A stretch of 64,000 bases of DNA from Cymbidium sinense. Its lineage: Eukaryota; Streptophyta; Magnoliopsida; Asparagales; Orchidaceae. Shown piece after piece: positions 35,861 to 48,086 of the stretch. The stretch is taken from positions 161,495,983 to 161,559,982 of the forward strand of contig CM038216.1 in NCBI GenBank assembly GCA_021442155.1, given 5' to 3'. The notes below the pieces were generated by a model that did no database searches, was not told the DNA's origin, and was given only the letters and a program-made list of their open reading frames with translations. A program made the translations under genes and the position numbers. Within the stretch, counting starts at the first letter, position 1; the number at the start of each line of letters is the position of its first letter.

Positions 35861-36760
35861 AACTCAAATTCAAAGAAAAAGAAAATGAACAAAAAGAAAA
35901 GGCAAAAGAAAAAGAAAAGTAAAATGAAAATCCAAGTGAACAAGAAAGGGAAATTAAAGAAGAAATAGATTTCTATATCACATTCCACCCATTCATTCCA
36001 TCATATGTGTGGGTAGATGACTCAACCTCCACCAGTATAGGAAGTAGAGAGCAGTTAGAGTGGAAGACCCTGGCCATCAACCAATAAGAGTTATGGTCTA
36101 ATTCATAAGAGTACCCCTACTATTTACATAGACTTGGAGTCCAGTTTGAGAGATGATGATTAGTATATGATTAGCATACAACCCCTCTCAATGGTTTCAG
36201 AGGTGACACGACAAGATAGTGATGAAGACCAGGCCTCCAAGCAAAGTAAAGTATTCAAACCAGATGCATGTAAAACTATCATGCAGCAGTTAAGAACCTT
36301 AGCTCTAACCTCACTTTCACCCCAAAAAAGGTTTAAGTTAAGGAAGCCCCTAAGTCTTCCAAAGGATATGAATAAGAGATTCTTTTTTAGATCATCCTCC
36401 TCAAGTCCAAGTTGATGTAGAACTTGAGGATAATTAAAGAATTAATGGAATTATTTGACTTTACTCCTTGTGTTCATAATCTTATAGAAAGGTTTGGTTC
36501 CTCATACATGGTCCAAGCATAGGTCATAGTATTTTGAGAAGCTATGAAACAATGTGTGGGAAGCAATCAAGAATAGGACTAGGATTGCATCCAAATGATG
36601 ATGATTACTACTTGTTTACCAATCATTTAGAGTCTGATAGGTTCTTTTCACACAACACCAACTCTTATGAGAATGTGTGTTTAGAAATCTCATATTATCT
36701 AGATGATCTCCAAATCAAAGATGCTCCACCATAATTTAAAGAGGAGATTCATTCAACAAT
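35861..36760 (+). pseudogene. E3 protease-RT linker
   Basis: A purine-rich Glu/Lys stretch (35862-35962) is followed by decayed sequence matching E1 1-850 and E2 48087-48760. An open stretch 36167-36415 contains SDEDQASKQSKVFKPD, matching the E2 words for agtgatgaagaccgggc. A later one (36534-36734) contains GLHPNDDDYYLFTNHLESDRFF and SYENVCLE. This fixes the E2 interruption point at about 36176. Confidence 0.65.
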
Positions 36761-37690
36761 CGATAAGCTTGAAGAAATCAACCTGGATAAGAAAATCCAC
36801 CAATGTACATCGTTCATTCTGAATGAAGAAGAAACCAATGACTTAGTTAGGCTATTGATTGAGTTTAAGGACTACTTTGCATGGAGTTATGAAGAGATGC
36901 TCGAATTATCTCTAGTACCCACAAATAGCAATAGATCCTAGCTAACCCTATCAAGCAAGCTCCTATGCATGTGATTAGAACAACAGGTCATTTCTAAGTC
37001 AAGAAATTGATGCAATTTCATCGTGGAAGAAAATATCCTACTTGTTAGCCGTCATCCCGAAGAAGAATGGCCAAATTTGCATGTGCATCAATTGGGGACT
37101 TAAATAAGCATGTCCTAAGGATGAGTTTCCTTCCTATATTAATTAATGGACATCACCTCATCTCAAGTAGTTTTCTCTTTCATGGATGGGTCATCTGACT
37201 ATAACCAAATCAAGATGTCTCCTGAAGATGAAAGAAACACTGCTTTACAAACTCTGATCAAAATTTTTTATTATAGGGTCATGCCTTCGCCTTAAAAAAT
37301 GTGCTACATACCAAGCCATGACTCATCTTCAATGAACTCATCCATCATGAGTGCTATGATGATGATCTAGTAGAAAAAGGAAGACCATTTCTTTGACTTG
37401 AGAGTAGTTTTGAATGATTAAGACAATATAATCTAAAAATAAATCCCCTAAAGTGTGCATTTGGAGTAGCTTCAGGAAAATTCCTTGGGTTTGTTATTCG
37501 ATAACGTGGGATAGAAATAGATCCATTAAATATTAAAGCCATCTTAGACAGGAAACCTCCTAAGAGTTTAACTCAACTCAGATCTTTCCAAGGACGGTTC
37601 CGTATCTGAGATGTTTTATTTCAAACCTATTGGGGAGATGCAAGTCATTCTCAGCACTTATCAAAAAGGATGTCAAGTTCAAGTGGGATG
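36761..37690 (+). pseudogene. E3 reverse transcriptase domain (frameshifted)
   Basis: Pieces in order: FKDYFAWSYEEM (36866-36901); the VIPKKNGQI-like region near 37053; VFSFMDGSSDYNQIKMSPEDE (37167-37230), with the first catalytic Asp kept; YRVMP (37274); and HECYDDDLVE (37347-37376), a surviving Y-x-D-D box read as YDDD. Then come LKCAFGVASGKFLGFV (37447-37495) and SLTQLRSFQGR (37567-37600). RT copies element RNA into DNA in the particle. Stops and indels between the pieces exclude function. Confidence 0.78.
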
Positions 37691-38120
37691 ACAAGTGTCG
37701 ATGCCTTTGAAGATATCAAGCAAGATTTGGTGAAGCCGCCGCCTAGCTACTCTATCCCAGCCACTCATCCTCTCACAGATTGGATGACTCTCTTTGTTGG
37801 CCCAAGCCAATGATGGGAAGGAGAGTGCTCTCTTACCTTACACCATTCATGTTGAATTGAACTATCCACCTATTGAGAAACATTGCCTAGCTTTGATCTT
37901 TGCCTCCCAAAAGCTGACTATATGCTTATAAGGTGAACTAACAACTAATCCAGAATCTCATGAAATGGCCAACCCTATCGATGGTTTATGATGGTCCATG
38001 ATTCACTTGAAGTTATCACATTCTGCCCCTTCGGCGTAAAAGGACAAGCACTAGATTTCTTAGACACCACTTCCTGATTCTCACTTAGTGATGATCTCCT
38101 GATGAACAAATCATGAACTT
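37691..38120 (+). pseudogene. E3 RNase H (retroviral type) remnant
   Basis: Pieces: FEDIKQDLVKPP (37707), LLAQANDGKESALLPYTIHVELNYPPIEKHCLALIFASQKL (37798-37912, with shifts). The LIFASQKLR motif and the preceding E-K-x-C-L-A are typical of the plant gypsy RT-RNase H connection. Confidence 0.65.
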
Positions 38121-38129
38121 AGGGAGGTT

Positions 38130-38520
38130 GACAACCACGATGGGAGATGTATTTTGATGGCTTCTTTTCATAAAGGGGAAGCACCATGACTCTTCTCGGA
38201 AAGTAAGGGTAGAATAGTTCTCCTAACTGCACATGTGATGAGATTCTCATACTATCTTTCCAACCCTACACCAATAACTTGCAGTATGAGGCTTTGATTA
38301 TTGCTGAGTTAGCCATCACAAGGTGTCAAGAGCATCAACATCTTTGGGATTCTCGCTGGTCATCAATCGCATTGTCGGGTCAAGGTTCTCAAACCCAAGC
38401 TTCATCATTATCACCAGTATACCATATTGGCCCAAATCAAGTCACCATCTACAAGGTTCCCTAAGAGAACGTAGTAGATGCTTTGGCCAAACTTTCCAAA
38501 GAATTGGCATGACCAGAAGA
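38130..38520 (+). pseudogene. E3 second RNase H, 'archaeal' type
   Basis: MYFDGF (38141) keeps the first Asp. NNLQYEALIIAELAI (38270-38315) corresponds to NNEAEY, with the catalytic Glu replaced by Gln. GDS is disturbed by a one-base loss near 38348. ENVVDALAKLSKELA (38467-38511) keeps the last Asp. An added RNase H placed between the retroviral RNase H and integrase is known for Tat-lineage elements and supports the assignment. Confidence 0.72.
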
Positions 38521-38529
38521 TGAGTCCAT

Positions 38530-39752
38530 TCCAATAAGGGTCCAAAATAGACAAGTCATATCCCTTATTGATGTTGAACTCATCGAGAGACTTTCTCTTG
38601 AAGGGGAGGTTATCATTGCCTATAAGGACAAGGAGTTGGATTGGAGGCAACCATTCATAGACTATTTGAACACCAGTAAACTACCTCAAGAAAAGTCACA
38701 AGCCCATCAGGTGAAATAGAGAGCTCTCTCATATGCTCTCGTTGATGGCACCATACCAACGGTCCTTTGACCAAATGTGGTTATATTGTTTAGAAATAAA
38801 CATGTGCATTGTAATTGAGGTACATTCAATCTATGCGAGCACAACAATCAATCGATGAAGATGAAGATCAAGAGAGGATACTCCGATGATTACATATGTA
38901 GCTAAGATGCCATCGCAGGGTACCGGTGTGGTCCTCCACCAACCACCCAACATTCTACACCTACATTGGTCTCATGGCCATTCAAGAGTGTTGGTACCGA
39001 CATTGTGGGTCCTGATCCTCCTTCTTCCAAGGGTCATTCATCGCCACCGACTACTTTTCCAAGTATGTGGAGGAGGCAATCCCTCGAGACAACTCATGTG
39101 CTTCAATTTTTTGGAACCATATATATATGTTCGGTGCCTCAAATTATATTCGATAATGGTATGATTCAAAAGCACCAAGATCAATAGTTTTCTAAGACAT
39201 GGTATAGATTGAGATACTCCACCATCTACTACCCCTGAGCAAATAGAAGCATTCAATAAAAAACTCTCATCTAGATACTAAGAAGACTCTTAATGATAAT
39301 ATAGTGGAATGAGCAATTGGTTGAAGCCTTGTGGCTACCACCACATACCAAACTCCAACTCACCCCATTTTCCTTGTATATCGAAGACATTCTACCTTTA
39401 GAAGTTCAACTCCCATCAAAGATAGCATTGGGTATCAAGATCACGAGTAATGCAAAGAAGTTAGAAGAGCTCAAGGTTTGGAGGAGAGTCACCCATGCAT
39501 GTCAAAACCTCAAGTTGTACAAGGCCAAAATGATTCAAGCTCACAACAAGTCCCCTAGGTCTTTGAGTAAGAGAACTTGTGTTAGTCCAAGAGACCAATT
39601 ATTGCCCGTTGAAAGATGGGAGGCAAGTTTGAACCACTTGGAAGGCCCTATGTCATAAAGAGCCTACCAAGGAGGATCTTATCGCCTTATTGATTGTAAA
39701 GGGGAACATCCGATGCTTCCAATTAATGGGCTCTTTTTAAGAAATATTACCC
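38530..39752 (+). pseudogene. E3 integrase (frameshifted)
   Basis: The zinc-binding start is decayed (near 38800-38850). In the catalytic core GTDIVGPDPPSSKGH (38994-39035) keeps the first Asp, FDNG (39150-39161) the second, and EAFNK (39248-39262) the Glu, in different frames. The C-terminal part includes ALWLPPHTKLQLTPFSL (39328-39376), LYKAKMIQAHNKSP (39514-39555), GGKFEPL (39620) and KKYYP (39738-39752). Integrase inserts the DNA copy into the chromosome. The product cannot be made from this copy. Confidence 0.76.
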
Positions 39753-42454
39753 ATAAAAATCATGTTTGAAAATAATCTATCAATCAACAAAAAATTGATT
39801 CCATTTCATCAAAATCTTCTTCTTTTGAAGCATTTTTGCTTGTCTTGTGAATCTACCATGACATAGGTGTGGGAATCCCCAAGCATCCTATCCTCTTTCA
39901 TAACACAAACACAATCAAACATAATCTCCCAGTGCTATTAGAATAGGTATGAGAGAACCCAAGAGGCATCCTATTTCGATTAGCATAACTTATTTAGGTG
40001 TAAGAGAGCCCAAGTGGTATTCTTTCTGAGTGGGAAATCTCATTTGCCATCCATGGCACCACTTCATCCAAGTCCCCAGCGTGTTTAAGGTAGGTGTGAG
40101 AGAACCCAAGTAGCATCCTATTCCCTTTAACACAAGCACAAAAATAAACACATATCTTTTATTTCAAGCTATTTTGATGTCAGAGTAAGCCCCATGTGGC
40201 ACTCACTCATTAGCGCTATAGTTGGTACATGCTCAAGTATGTACCCTAGTGGTCACTTGTTTGGAGGATGTGAGTCCCCACGCTTTTTTCCTAACTTGTC
40301 CATTGCAAACCAACGAGTGCCTTGTTAGTTTGGTAGACTTCACTGCCCAGCCAGTAAGCTACCTCATGTTGAGTTTATTTAAGAAGATGTGAGTCCTCGA
40401 GCTTTCTTCTTGAATTAATCATCATGATCTAACTAGGTCGAGTATATCCGAGGTTTAGGATAATTCCCCTAGAGGCCCATTTCCCCTTGACCATATTTGA
40501 GTCAATAAGTCCTGGCATTCACTCAGAGTCACCCTAGGTCGGATGGCACATGAGTCAAGATAGACTATCCCAAAGAATCAATTCACATGAGGATGTGAGT
40601 CCCCAGCTTTCTTCCTAAGCGATTACAAAATCGATGAGCACCTTAGGTTGGTTGATGTTCTCTGCCGACAAGACTCACTGGATACACCACTGTATGTGAG
40701 TCCCTAAGCTTTCTCCTTTAGTTTTCCATTGAATACCTATTTGATACATGACTAGCCTTGTCATCTTCTCTATGGTTTTGGATTAAGCTCTTAATAGCCC
40801 CTCTCCCTGCGAGCATTTTATTTGGATTGCATCCTTTATGACCCCTTTTAGACACTACCCAGGTTACTTTTGGATTGGACAATCCTTTCTAGCCTCATGG
40901 TTTGGAGAATTTGTTCTGGATGCATTCTCCTTGATCAGTCTGAGATAGGTGAGATATAAGCTCCTTCTCAGTTTTATCCCTCGCAAACTAACAAGTTCCA
41001 TGATAAATAAACTAAATAAATAAACAAATTAATTCGCTTGTGGATTAAGAATTCAAGGCCCCAAAGGACCCCCCCCCTTTTTTCCAAGCAGGCATCCTAT
41101 CTTTATGGCAAAGTCATAGGAATTATCTACTACGAGATGGGATAAATCTGGGACTCACCCGTCTCCTTAAGGTAATCTATTTTTCCACAAGCGTGTTACC
41201 CTCAGAATTCTTGCAAGATGGACTATGATGCATTCTTTCTATATGATTGTTAAATTGAGGCATCCCAGGTTGGTTATTTGTTGCCCAAAGCAAATCATAG
41301 TATTTTGTAGTGGAAGATGTGAGTCGAGCTTTCTTCCTTAAATTGATCATTGTAAAACCGAAAAGGCACTCTTTGGTTGGATAGTTCTCCCATCAGAAGC
41401 TACTGGTTCAAGAATCTGATAGGTCTAGGCTAATATGAGCTCCTTCTCAGTGTGATCCATCATAAATTAATGGAATCCATCAAAATAATATTAAAAATGA
41501 AATTAATCTTTGATTGTCTTTGAGATGATTTAAGTCCTCCAGCAGCATTTACTCAATAGTCAGCTCTAGGTCAAGTCCGATTTGTTGCCCAAAGAAACCG
41601 ATCACCCTTGTGGATTCTTATTTCTATATGATGTGAGTCCCCATGCTTTCTTCTTAAGACTTGACCATTGCAAACTGAAAGGCATCCCCTTGGTTGGATA
41701 GTCCTATCTTGTGGTTGGTATACTACTCCCTTTGGATTGGTAAGTCTGAGTTAGGTTCAGGTCTCTATGGCCCCTACTTAGTGTAATCCATCGCAAATCA
41801 ATGGGATCCATCAAAATAAATTAAAAATAAAATTAATCCTGGACTATCTTTAAGTTGATCTAAGTCTCCTAACGACATTCACGCAATAGTCAACCCTAGG
41901 TTGGGTTCAATATGTTGCCTTGCTAATCTAAAAATTAAAAATCTAAAATTAAAAATTTGAAACAAACTAAACAAATAACAATCAATCAATCCAAATCTAA
42001 TCTTTTTCTTCTCCTCAGCGAGATGCAAATCTTTCTAGCTCCCCAACGGAACTAGAATTCTAATCCTTCAGTAGATTTCACCTTTCTTCCCTTGTGGATG
42101 ACTTGAACTTGCCTCCCCAGTGGAGAGTTCACTTGTCTATCCCTAGTGGAGTCAAAACAAACACAACTAAAAAAATAATAAATTGAAACAAATTCAACCC
42201 TCTTCCTAAACTTAATTAAACAAATTTCTCCCCAGACTTAAATCAAATCAAACCTCTCATCCCCTTAGATGACTTGAACCTTCCCTAGTGGAAGGTTCAC
42301 ATACTATCCCAAGTGGATTCCTTCCCCTTATGTCCTTGACATAAGGAGCCACATTGCACTAAGCCTGATTACTTCTAATCTAGAGTCAATTGTGATCATC
42401 TGTTGTTGATCATTTGTCACAAAGTGTTCCTTAGTCACACCATACTTATGCCTT
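39753..42454 (+). repeat. E3 3' untranslated region with diverged tandem repeats
   Basis: There is no conserved frame. A block with atgtgagtccccaagcttt, ttcttcct, ccattgcaaac, ggcaccccttggttggat and ccccttctcagtg returns many times. The clearest two units start near 41312 and 41630 (~320-330 bp apart), and shorter partial units lie at 39860-40720. The block begins with an inverted pair GGAAGA/TCTTCC. A C-run is at 41070-41078. The last 450 bases carry cttatgtccttgacataagg (a palindrome, 42337-42356). Variable tandem repeats in the 3' untranslated region are known for Tat/Ogre elements. Confidence 0.72.
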
Positions 42455-43739
42455 TGTTGACCTCATTTTAGAGCTCTCAACCCTTCATCTTAAACATAGA
42501 CTCCTCTTAGAATTTAAGAGATCCATAATCTTAAGACTCATCTATTTAGGTGGACACTCAACCCCAGAGAGACTTAGAAGAGTTAGCCATAGAATAGTCA
42601 AGCCTTGGGTGTTAGGAAAATTTGCCAACCCTATGGCTTGAACCACCTTACTTCCTCAAAGTCAAACTCCAAATCAAATCAACATCAAACCTAAATCACC
42701 ATTGATTTCTTTCCAAACCCAAATCATAAAATGATTGAAATCCATGATCAATCCAAATGATTGAAACTTATGATTAAAACCCATGATTGAAATTCCAAAT
42801 CAAAATATTTCAAGTCCTTTAATCCTCTTAAGGACTTAGCCTAAATCAAGTTAAAATCACTTTAAATTCATAAAATTTTCTCATCCATTTATATTCTCAT
42901 TTATATTCATATATACAAATGAAATATAAATTCAAATCATTCAAACCAAATTCCAAATTGAAATTCTTAGATGAAAATCTTTCCTAATCCTCTAAGGACT
43001 TAGCTAAATCATCTAAACCAATTTAAATTCATGAATTCACAACATTTATATTCTCATATATAAATAAAATATAAATTCAAATCAATCAAATCAAATTCCA
43101 AATAAGTTCCAAATTCAAAATCTTTCCTAAGTCCTTTGATGGACTTAGCAAATCATGTTCAAATCACATCACCCATGAATTTTTTCATAACTCATTTATA
43201 TTCTCATTTATATTCATATATAAATGAAATATAAATTCAAATCAATCAAACTAAATCCAAAACTCAAATCCAAATAAAATCTTTAAACTTTTTTTCCTCT
43301 GGACTTAGCCTAGATCAAGTTTAAATCACTTCAAATCCTTGAAATTTTCTCATAACCCATTTATATTCATAAATATAAATGAAATATAAATTCAAATAAC
43401 CAAAACCAACTCCAAAAATAAAACTCAAATTCAATCAAAATCCAACCTAAGCCTTTCAAGTCAAAATCTTAAACTTAGCCAAATCACTTTCAAATCAAGC
43501 CAAACTCTTGCTTTCTTTTTCATGATTCAATCAATCCTTCAATCATGAATCCAAATATAAACATAAACTTCAATCACCAAACCAAAACTAAATCCAAAAA
43601 TCAAACCCAAGTTAAACCCATGTTCACCCTTTGAACTTGAAATTATCAAATGAATCAATATCCATTTGGCTTCAACCACTTAAAAATGGGTTTATATTTC
43701 AATCATAAGTCCATATGTGAGTTCAATCAAACTCAAATC

Positions 43740-44540
43740 AAGCTTTTTGACCCAATGGCTCACTTGACTCAAAGTGACCTAAAGTACCTGAGCCAAATTA
43801 ACCCCAATTGATTGAACTAAGCCCACCTAAGCCTCTCTCATCATGATCAACAATCATCAAGAGATGATCAATCACTCAAATTGGGTCAAACCAAGTCAAA
43901 CCTACAATTAAGTCAACACTTAGCCAAAATGAAACCAAACTAGCCAAAATCCACCATGGCCAAATTGATTGAAATCATTGATCAAAATGATCAATGTTTG
44001 AACTTGACCAAGTCAACATTTGAGCCTAACCCATTTATGGCCACTTGACAAGTTGACCCAACTTGACCTAAAAAAGTCAAAATGTGTCAAAACTTGATCT
44101 AAGCCAAATTGATTGAAACCAATGGTTCAAGTTCATTCCAAAATGATTGTTGAACTTGACCAAAGTCTCAATTGGCCAACTAGGCCTAACCTAGCCCAAT
44201 TGACCTTGAACCCAACTTTAAAGGTCATTGAGCCAAACTCAAATATAAACCAAATTGATTGGAAACAAAGATACTAATCCATTTCATATGACCAACCAAA
44301 CATGAACCAACCTATGACCTTACTCAAATAGGTCAAATGGGTCAATTTGGTTAACTTGACCCATTTGACCTAAATGAACTCAATTGAACCAAAACCAAAT
44401 ATAAACCAAATTGAATCAAACCAAAATCACCTGAACATTTCAAATGGTCATATGAACTTGACCCAACCCTTAGTTTGACCCAATTTGACCAATTGGTCAA
44501 TTTGACCCAAGTTATTTTGACCCAAATTAACATGAGCCAA
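43740..44540 (+). promoter_or_regulatory. W-box-like cluster in the E3 3' LTR
   Basis: This is the 3' LTR counterpart of 23478-24320, with the same repeated cttgaccc, tttgacc and ggtcaa words, thinned by small deletions (for example 44511-44530). Confidence 0.45.
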
Positions 44541-44669
44541 ATCATATCAAACCAACTCCAAATTCAATGAAACCCATTTTTAAATCATATTGACTAAACA
44601 TTTTTCAAACATATTTAATTTGAACCCCAAGCCAAATGACCATTTTACCCCTAGTCCATAGGGTAACCC

Positions 44670-44687
44670 AAACATTTTTCAAACATA
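44670..44687 (+). repeat. Filler copy at a deletion junction in the E3 3' LTR
   Basis: AAACATTTTTCAAACATA here is identical to 44596-44613, 74 bases upstream. It sits exactly where the 1.16-kb deletion joins ccatagggtaaccc to gaatattctaaaa. Confidence 0.65.
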
Positions 44688-47600
44688 GAATATTCTAAAA
44701 ATGAATTCAATGGATTTTGAACAGTGATTTTCTCTGAATTTGGGTTTTATTGGGAATGTTATTTTTTACAATTCTAATTACTCCACTTATTAATCCTAAA
44801 CTTCTTGTGCATAATTAGTGGGTTAACTCCTCCCTAATTTTCTTGGGATTTATTGGTGGTTTAATTAGAGAATTGCTAGTTCATTCTTTGAATCACTCCC
44901 TTAATATAATTAATTAAGGGTACATTAATAGTCTAACCCTCATTGAATCAATTTTTTTGCTTAAATGAATATGAGGTTTAGGGAATAATTTTGGGATACT
45001 TCCCTTAAGATATTCTTTAAACCCCCTATCTTCTTTAATCTAACCTTAATTAAGGGTTAATTCACTAATTACCCCCTTAATTAATTTCATAAAATTCTAA
45101 AACTTTCTAGAACTCAATTAATCTATCTTGGGTAGATGCTCAGGTGTTTAAAGCCTAAGTATAATTAAGAAAATCAAAACTCAACTCACATGTGTGAGAG
45201 GTGTTATGAAATTACTTAAAATAAACCCCTTAGCTTAATTAATCCTTAATCATGAGCCAATTGCATTAGGTACCTTTCTTTCCTAGGTGCATTGCTGATT
45301 TAAATTCTTTGTGTGGTTTTATGTCATATCATTGGCTCATAATTATTTGATTAACTATGCTAAGGTGGTGCAAGTAAAGGGATAATTAAAACACTTAATT
45401 CATACTTTAACCTAAGCAACATATAAAAATCATCTAATAATCCTAAGAATAAACTAAATTAACAAACATATGGGAATGGGTTAGGAGAAGCAAACTCACT
45501 TCATATTTCTTAAATTACATCAAACTCTAAACAAAATCAAACCTCCCTTAAAAATAACTTGATTTTCTTTAAGTTTTCTTATTTCATAAGATTATCTTTA
45601 GGAATTAATTAGGGTGAATGTGTTTACATGCTTTCATAACTTTAGTTATTTCCTAACATGTTAAATGTGTATGTCATATGAATTTCATGCATTCATGCTT
45701 TTCAAAATCACATTAAAAATAACACATTTTATTTATGTCAAATTGCATGTTTTGGCTAAAGTAAAAAATATGAATGGCTATTATCACTACTAAATCCAAA
45801 ACTATTTTCAAAATCTATAAATAAAACACCTAAAAATGAAGGTGTGCTACTTATAATCTTTTATGAGGTTGCATGTGGATATAAATATGAAGATGTGCAT
45901 AGTGTAGCTTTCCTTCTCTTTTCTTTTAGCATAGTTTTGGATAGGATTTGGCAAAGTGTCTAGTTCATTTGAAAAGAACACAACACTTTCCTAACCCCAT
46001 TTCTATTGATTCCTATGCTAATACCTAAGAAGGGCATCCACAGTTGTACATATAAATTGCATAAATGAAATAAACAAACAAATACAAACTTTTTGCATCT
46101 TTCTTTTTTCATTCATTTCTTTTATACATGTGTTTGTATTTAAAGAAAGTGGTATATTAGTCTGGAAAACTGGGTTGTAGACTTAAGTTGCTAAGTAGGT
46201 CTTGTACCTTACACCCCGAACAATGGTGTTGTACTCACTTATGTCTTTTATACATATACATGTGCATGTGAATAATGGATAAAAAAAACCCCTCTTTTCT
46301 ACTTAATGAAAATCATGCATCATAAAGCATTCCAATTTTCTTAAGTGACATTTCTTAGAATTCATCATAAAGCATGCTAAACATTTCCATTTTGAATGTA
46401 TAGATATGCTTACGATTCATTCATATGCATGTTATACATGTTGGGAATGAAATGAAGTGATGTATGTTTTGTGATATTAATTCACTTTATTTAATCTTGA
46501 AGTGCCTTTCTTTTTGAATAGGTTTGTTTATAGAAAATCTAAACTTATGATTAATTAAAACACATAATAAAACATTCACTAAGCAAAACTAAACATGAAT
46601 CTAGAAATTTTAGGAAATTCTCTTCTTTTCCCTCTCTTACAACCTTAGTAATTAAGATTCATTAAACCAAAATAAATCATCAAATAAAATTGACCCAAAT
46701 CAACTATATAACTTAAATGAAACCACCCATCTAAGTTGAACATCTTCACACTTAGGAAATTTAAACCTTAAAGCCATAGCTAAGCATACCACACAAACCT
46801 TTTAAAACACACACATTAGGTTATGTCACTATTTCTAGCTTTAGGTTAGGGCGGTGCATGGCTTGATGTTTACTTTTATTTTGTGATGTATTGTTTCTAG
46901 TCTGGATGTTAAGGTGAATGTGCGTAGAATGAATGGTAGGATGATTTAGTATAATCATCATTTTCTACAGTGGATTATGCTAAAAGAGTGTTGTAATAAA
47001 AATATAAATGCTTTTGATATGCAAGTTCTTATACCCCTAAGCATAATCTAATCGCTAGGTGGATTTGGTTACCTATGTGTGGGGTGCTAAGTCTAATATA
47101 TATTCTTGAGATTTGTATGGTTTGTTTAGCTAATCTTTATTTTGTAGGTGTTATTTAGATTTACATTACCTTTCAATGTAATTTTTGTAATTAGGATTTT
47201 GGAATGAATGTTATGGGGGATTAGGATGAGCATTGGTCATAATATTACATCTTATGTACCATATAAAGCCTTTAGAAAAACTACTTTCCAACCATTATTG
47301 CCTTAAATTTAAATCGTGCTTTTGGCCCTCACCAAAGCTCCCTATATTTAGGTTCTGAGGTTGCTTCTCCCTTCAATGGGCCATAAGCATAAATCTTCAC
47401 TTATTAGGCATTTCCATAACCTAGTATTATGGAAGCATAAGCCTTAAAATTCTAATAGAAATTCAACTCAAATAAATAATTCAATTTCAAAAATGTAAAG
47501 CCCAACCATAAGATAATTTGAGATGCTCGCTAGGTTTCCTAGCATTGTGAGTATCTCCTACTTATCTTTCATTAGCTCTGATAATAACTCTCTCTCTCTC

Positions 47601-48081
47601 TGATCAATCCCATTTGATCTTTCAAAATAAATAAATCAATCGATAGTCCTACTATTGAAATCTTTAAAGACAATGATCATTTACCTTAATCGAGTATTCT
47701 AAGAATCCCCTTCATTAGGATGTAATTAACTATGGGGGCTTGCCCCTGTAGGGAACTTAACGAACCCAATTTAAAATAAACCCTACTTTACTTTTCTATG
47801 TAAAGTAGGGAAAAAATCTTTGGTACATATGTAGACTCATTGTCCTTAGGAGTCTTTGTTGAGGTGATTTGGTCCATTGTAGGGTGGTGACTTCTATCTT
47901 TTGAGATTGTACACCTCTCTTCAATGTCATACTTGATCACCCTCAATAAGAACATCTAGATCTACATGGTGTCCAAAAATGCATAAGAAGAAGTATATTT
48001 CTATCTTCATTTTATTCTGCATAAGTTGAAGATGGAAGTATACCATCTTTAGAAATTCTCTTCTTATAAAATTTCACCACA

Positions 48082-48086
48082 CATGC
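48082..48086 (+). repeat. Right target-site duplication of E3 (catgc)
   Basis: Partner of 22071-22075. The following cagccagctcttct resumes E2, matching E1 agccagctcttct. Confidence 0.65.

Larger units (their letters stand above)
22076..48081 (+). mobile_element. E3: complete-length Tat/Ogre-type LTR retrotransposon nested in E2
   Basis: It is about 26.0 kb with both LTRs (7,561 and 5,627 bp), each starting TGTTGACCTCA and ending caccaca. The order is primer site, hairpin-array leader, gag, zinc-knuckle, protease, RT, RNase H, archaeal-type RNase H, integrase, 3' untranslated region. The flanks rejoin into continuous E2 pol. Every coding part is broken by many small indels, although the element is younger than E2. 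The two LTRs are clearly diverged, so the insertion is old. Confidence 0.92.
42455..48081 (+). mobile_element. E3 3' LTR, 5.63 kb, with two internal deletions
   Basis: It is collinear with 22076-29636 from TGTTGACC to caccaca, but lacks ~1.16 kb (5' LTR 24425-25587, joined at ~44690) and ~0.86 kb (28051-28908, joined at ~47300). Restoring both lengths gives about 7.6 kb. It carries the tandem units (42810-43440) and the TTGACY-rich segment (43740-44540). The GGGTAG hairpin falls in the second deletion. Substitutions and many 1-15-base losses separate it from the 5' LTR. The polypurine tract expected before 42455 is not recognisable. Confidence 0.88.
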
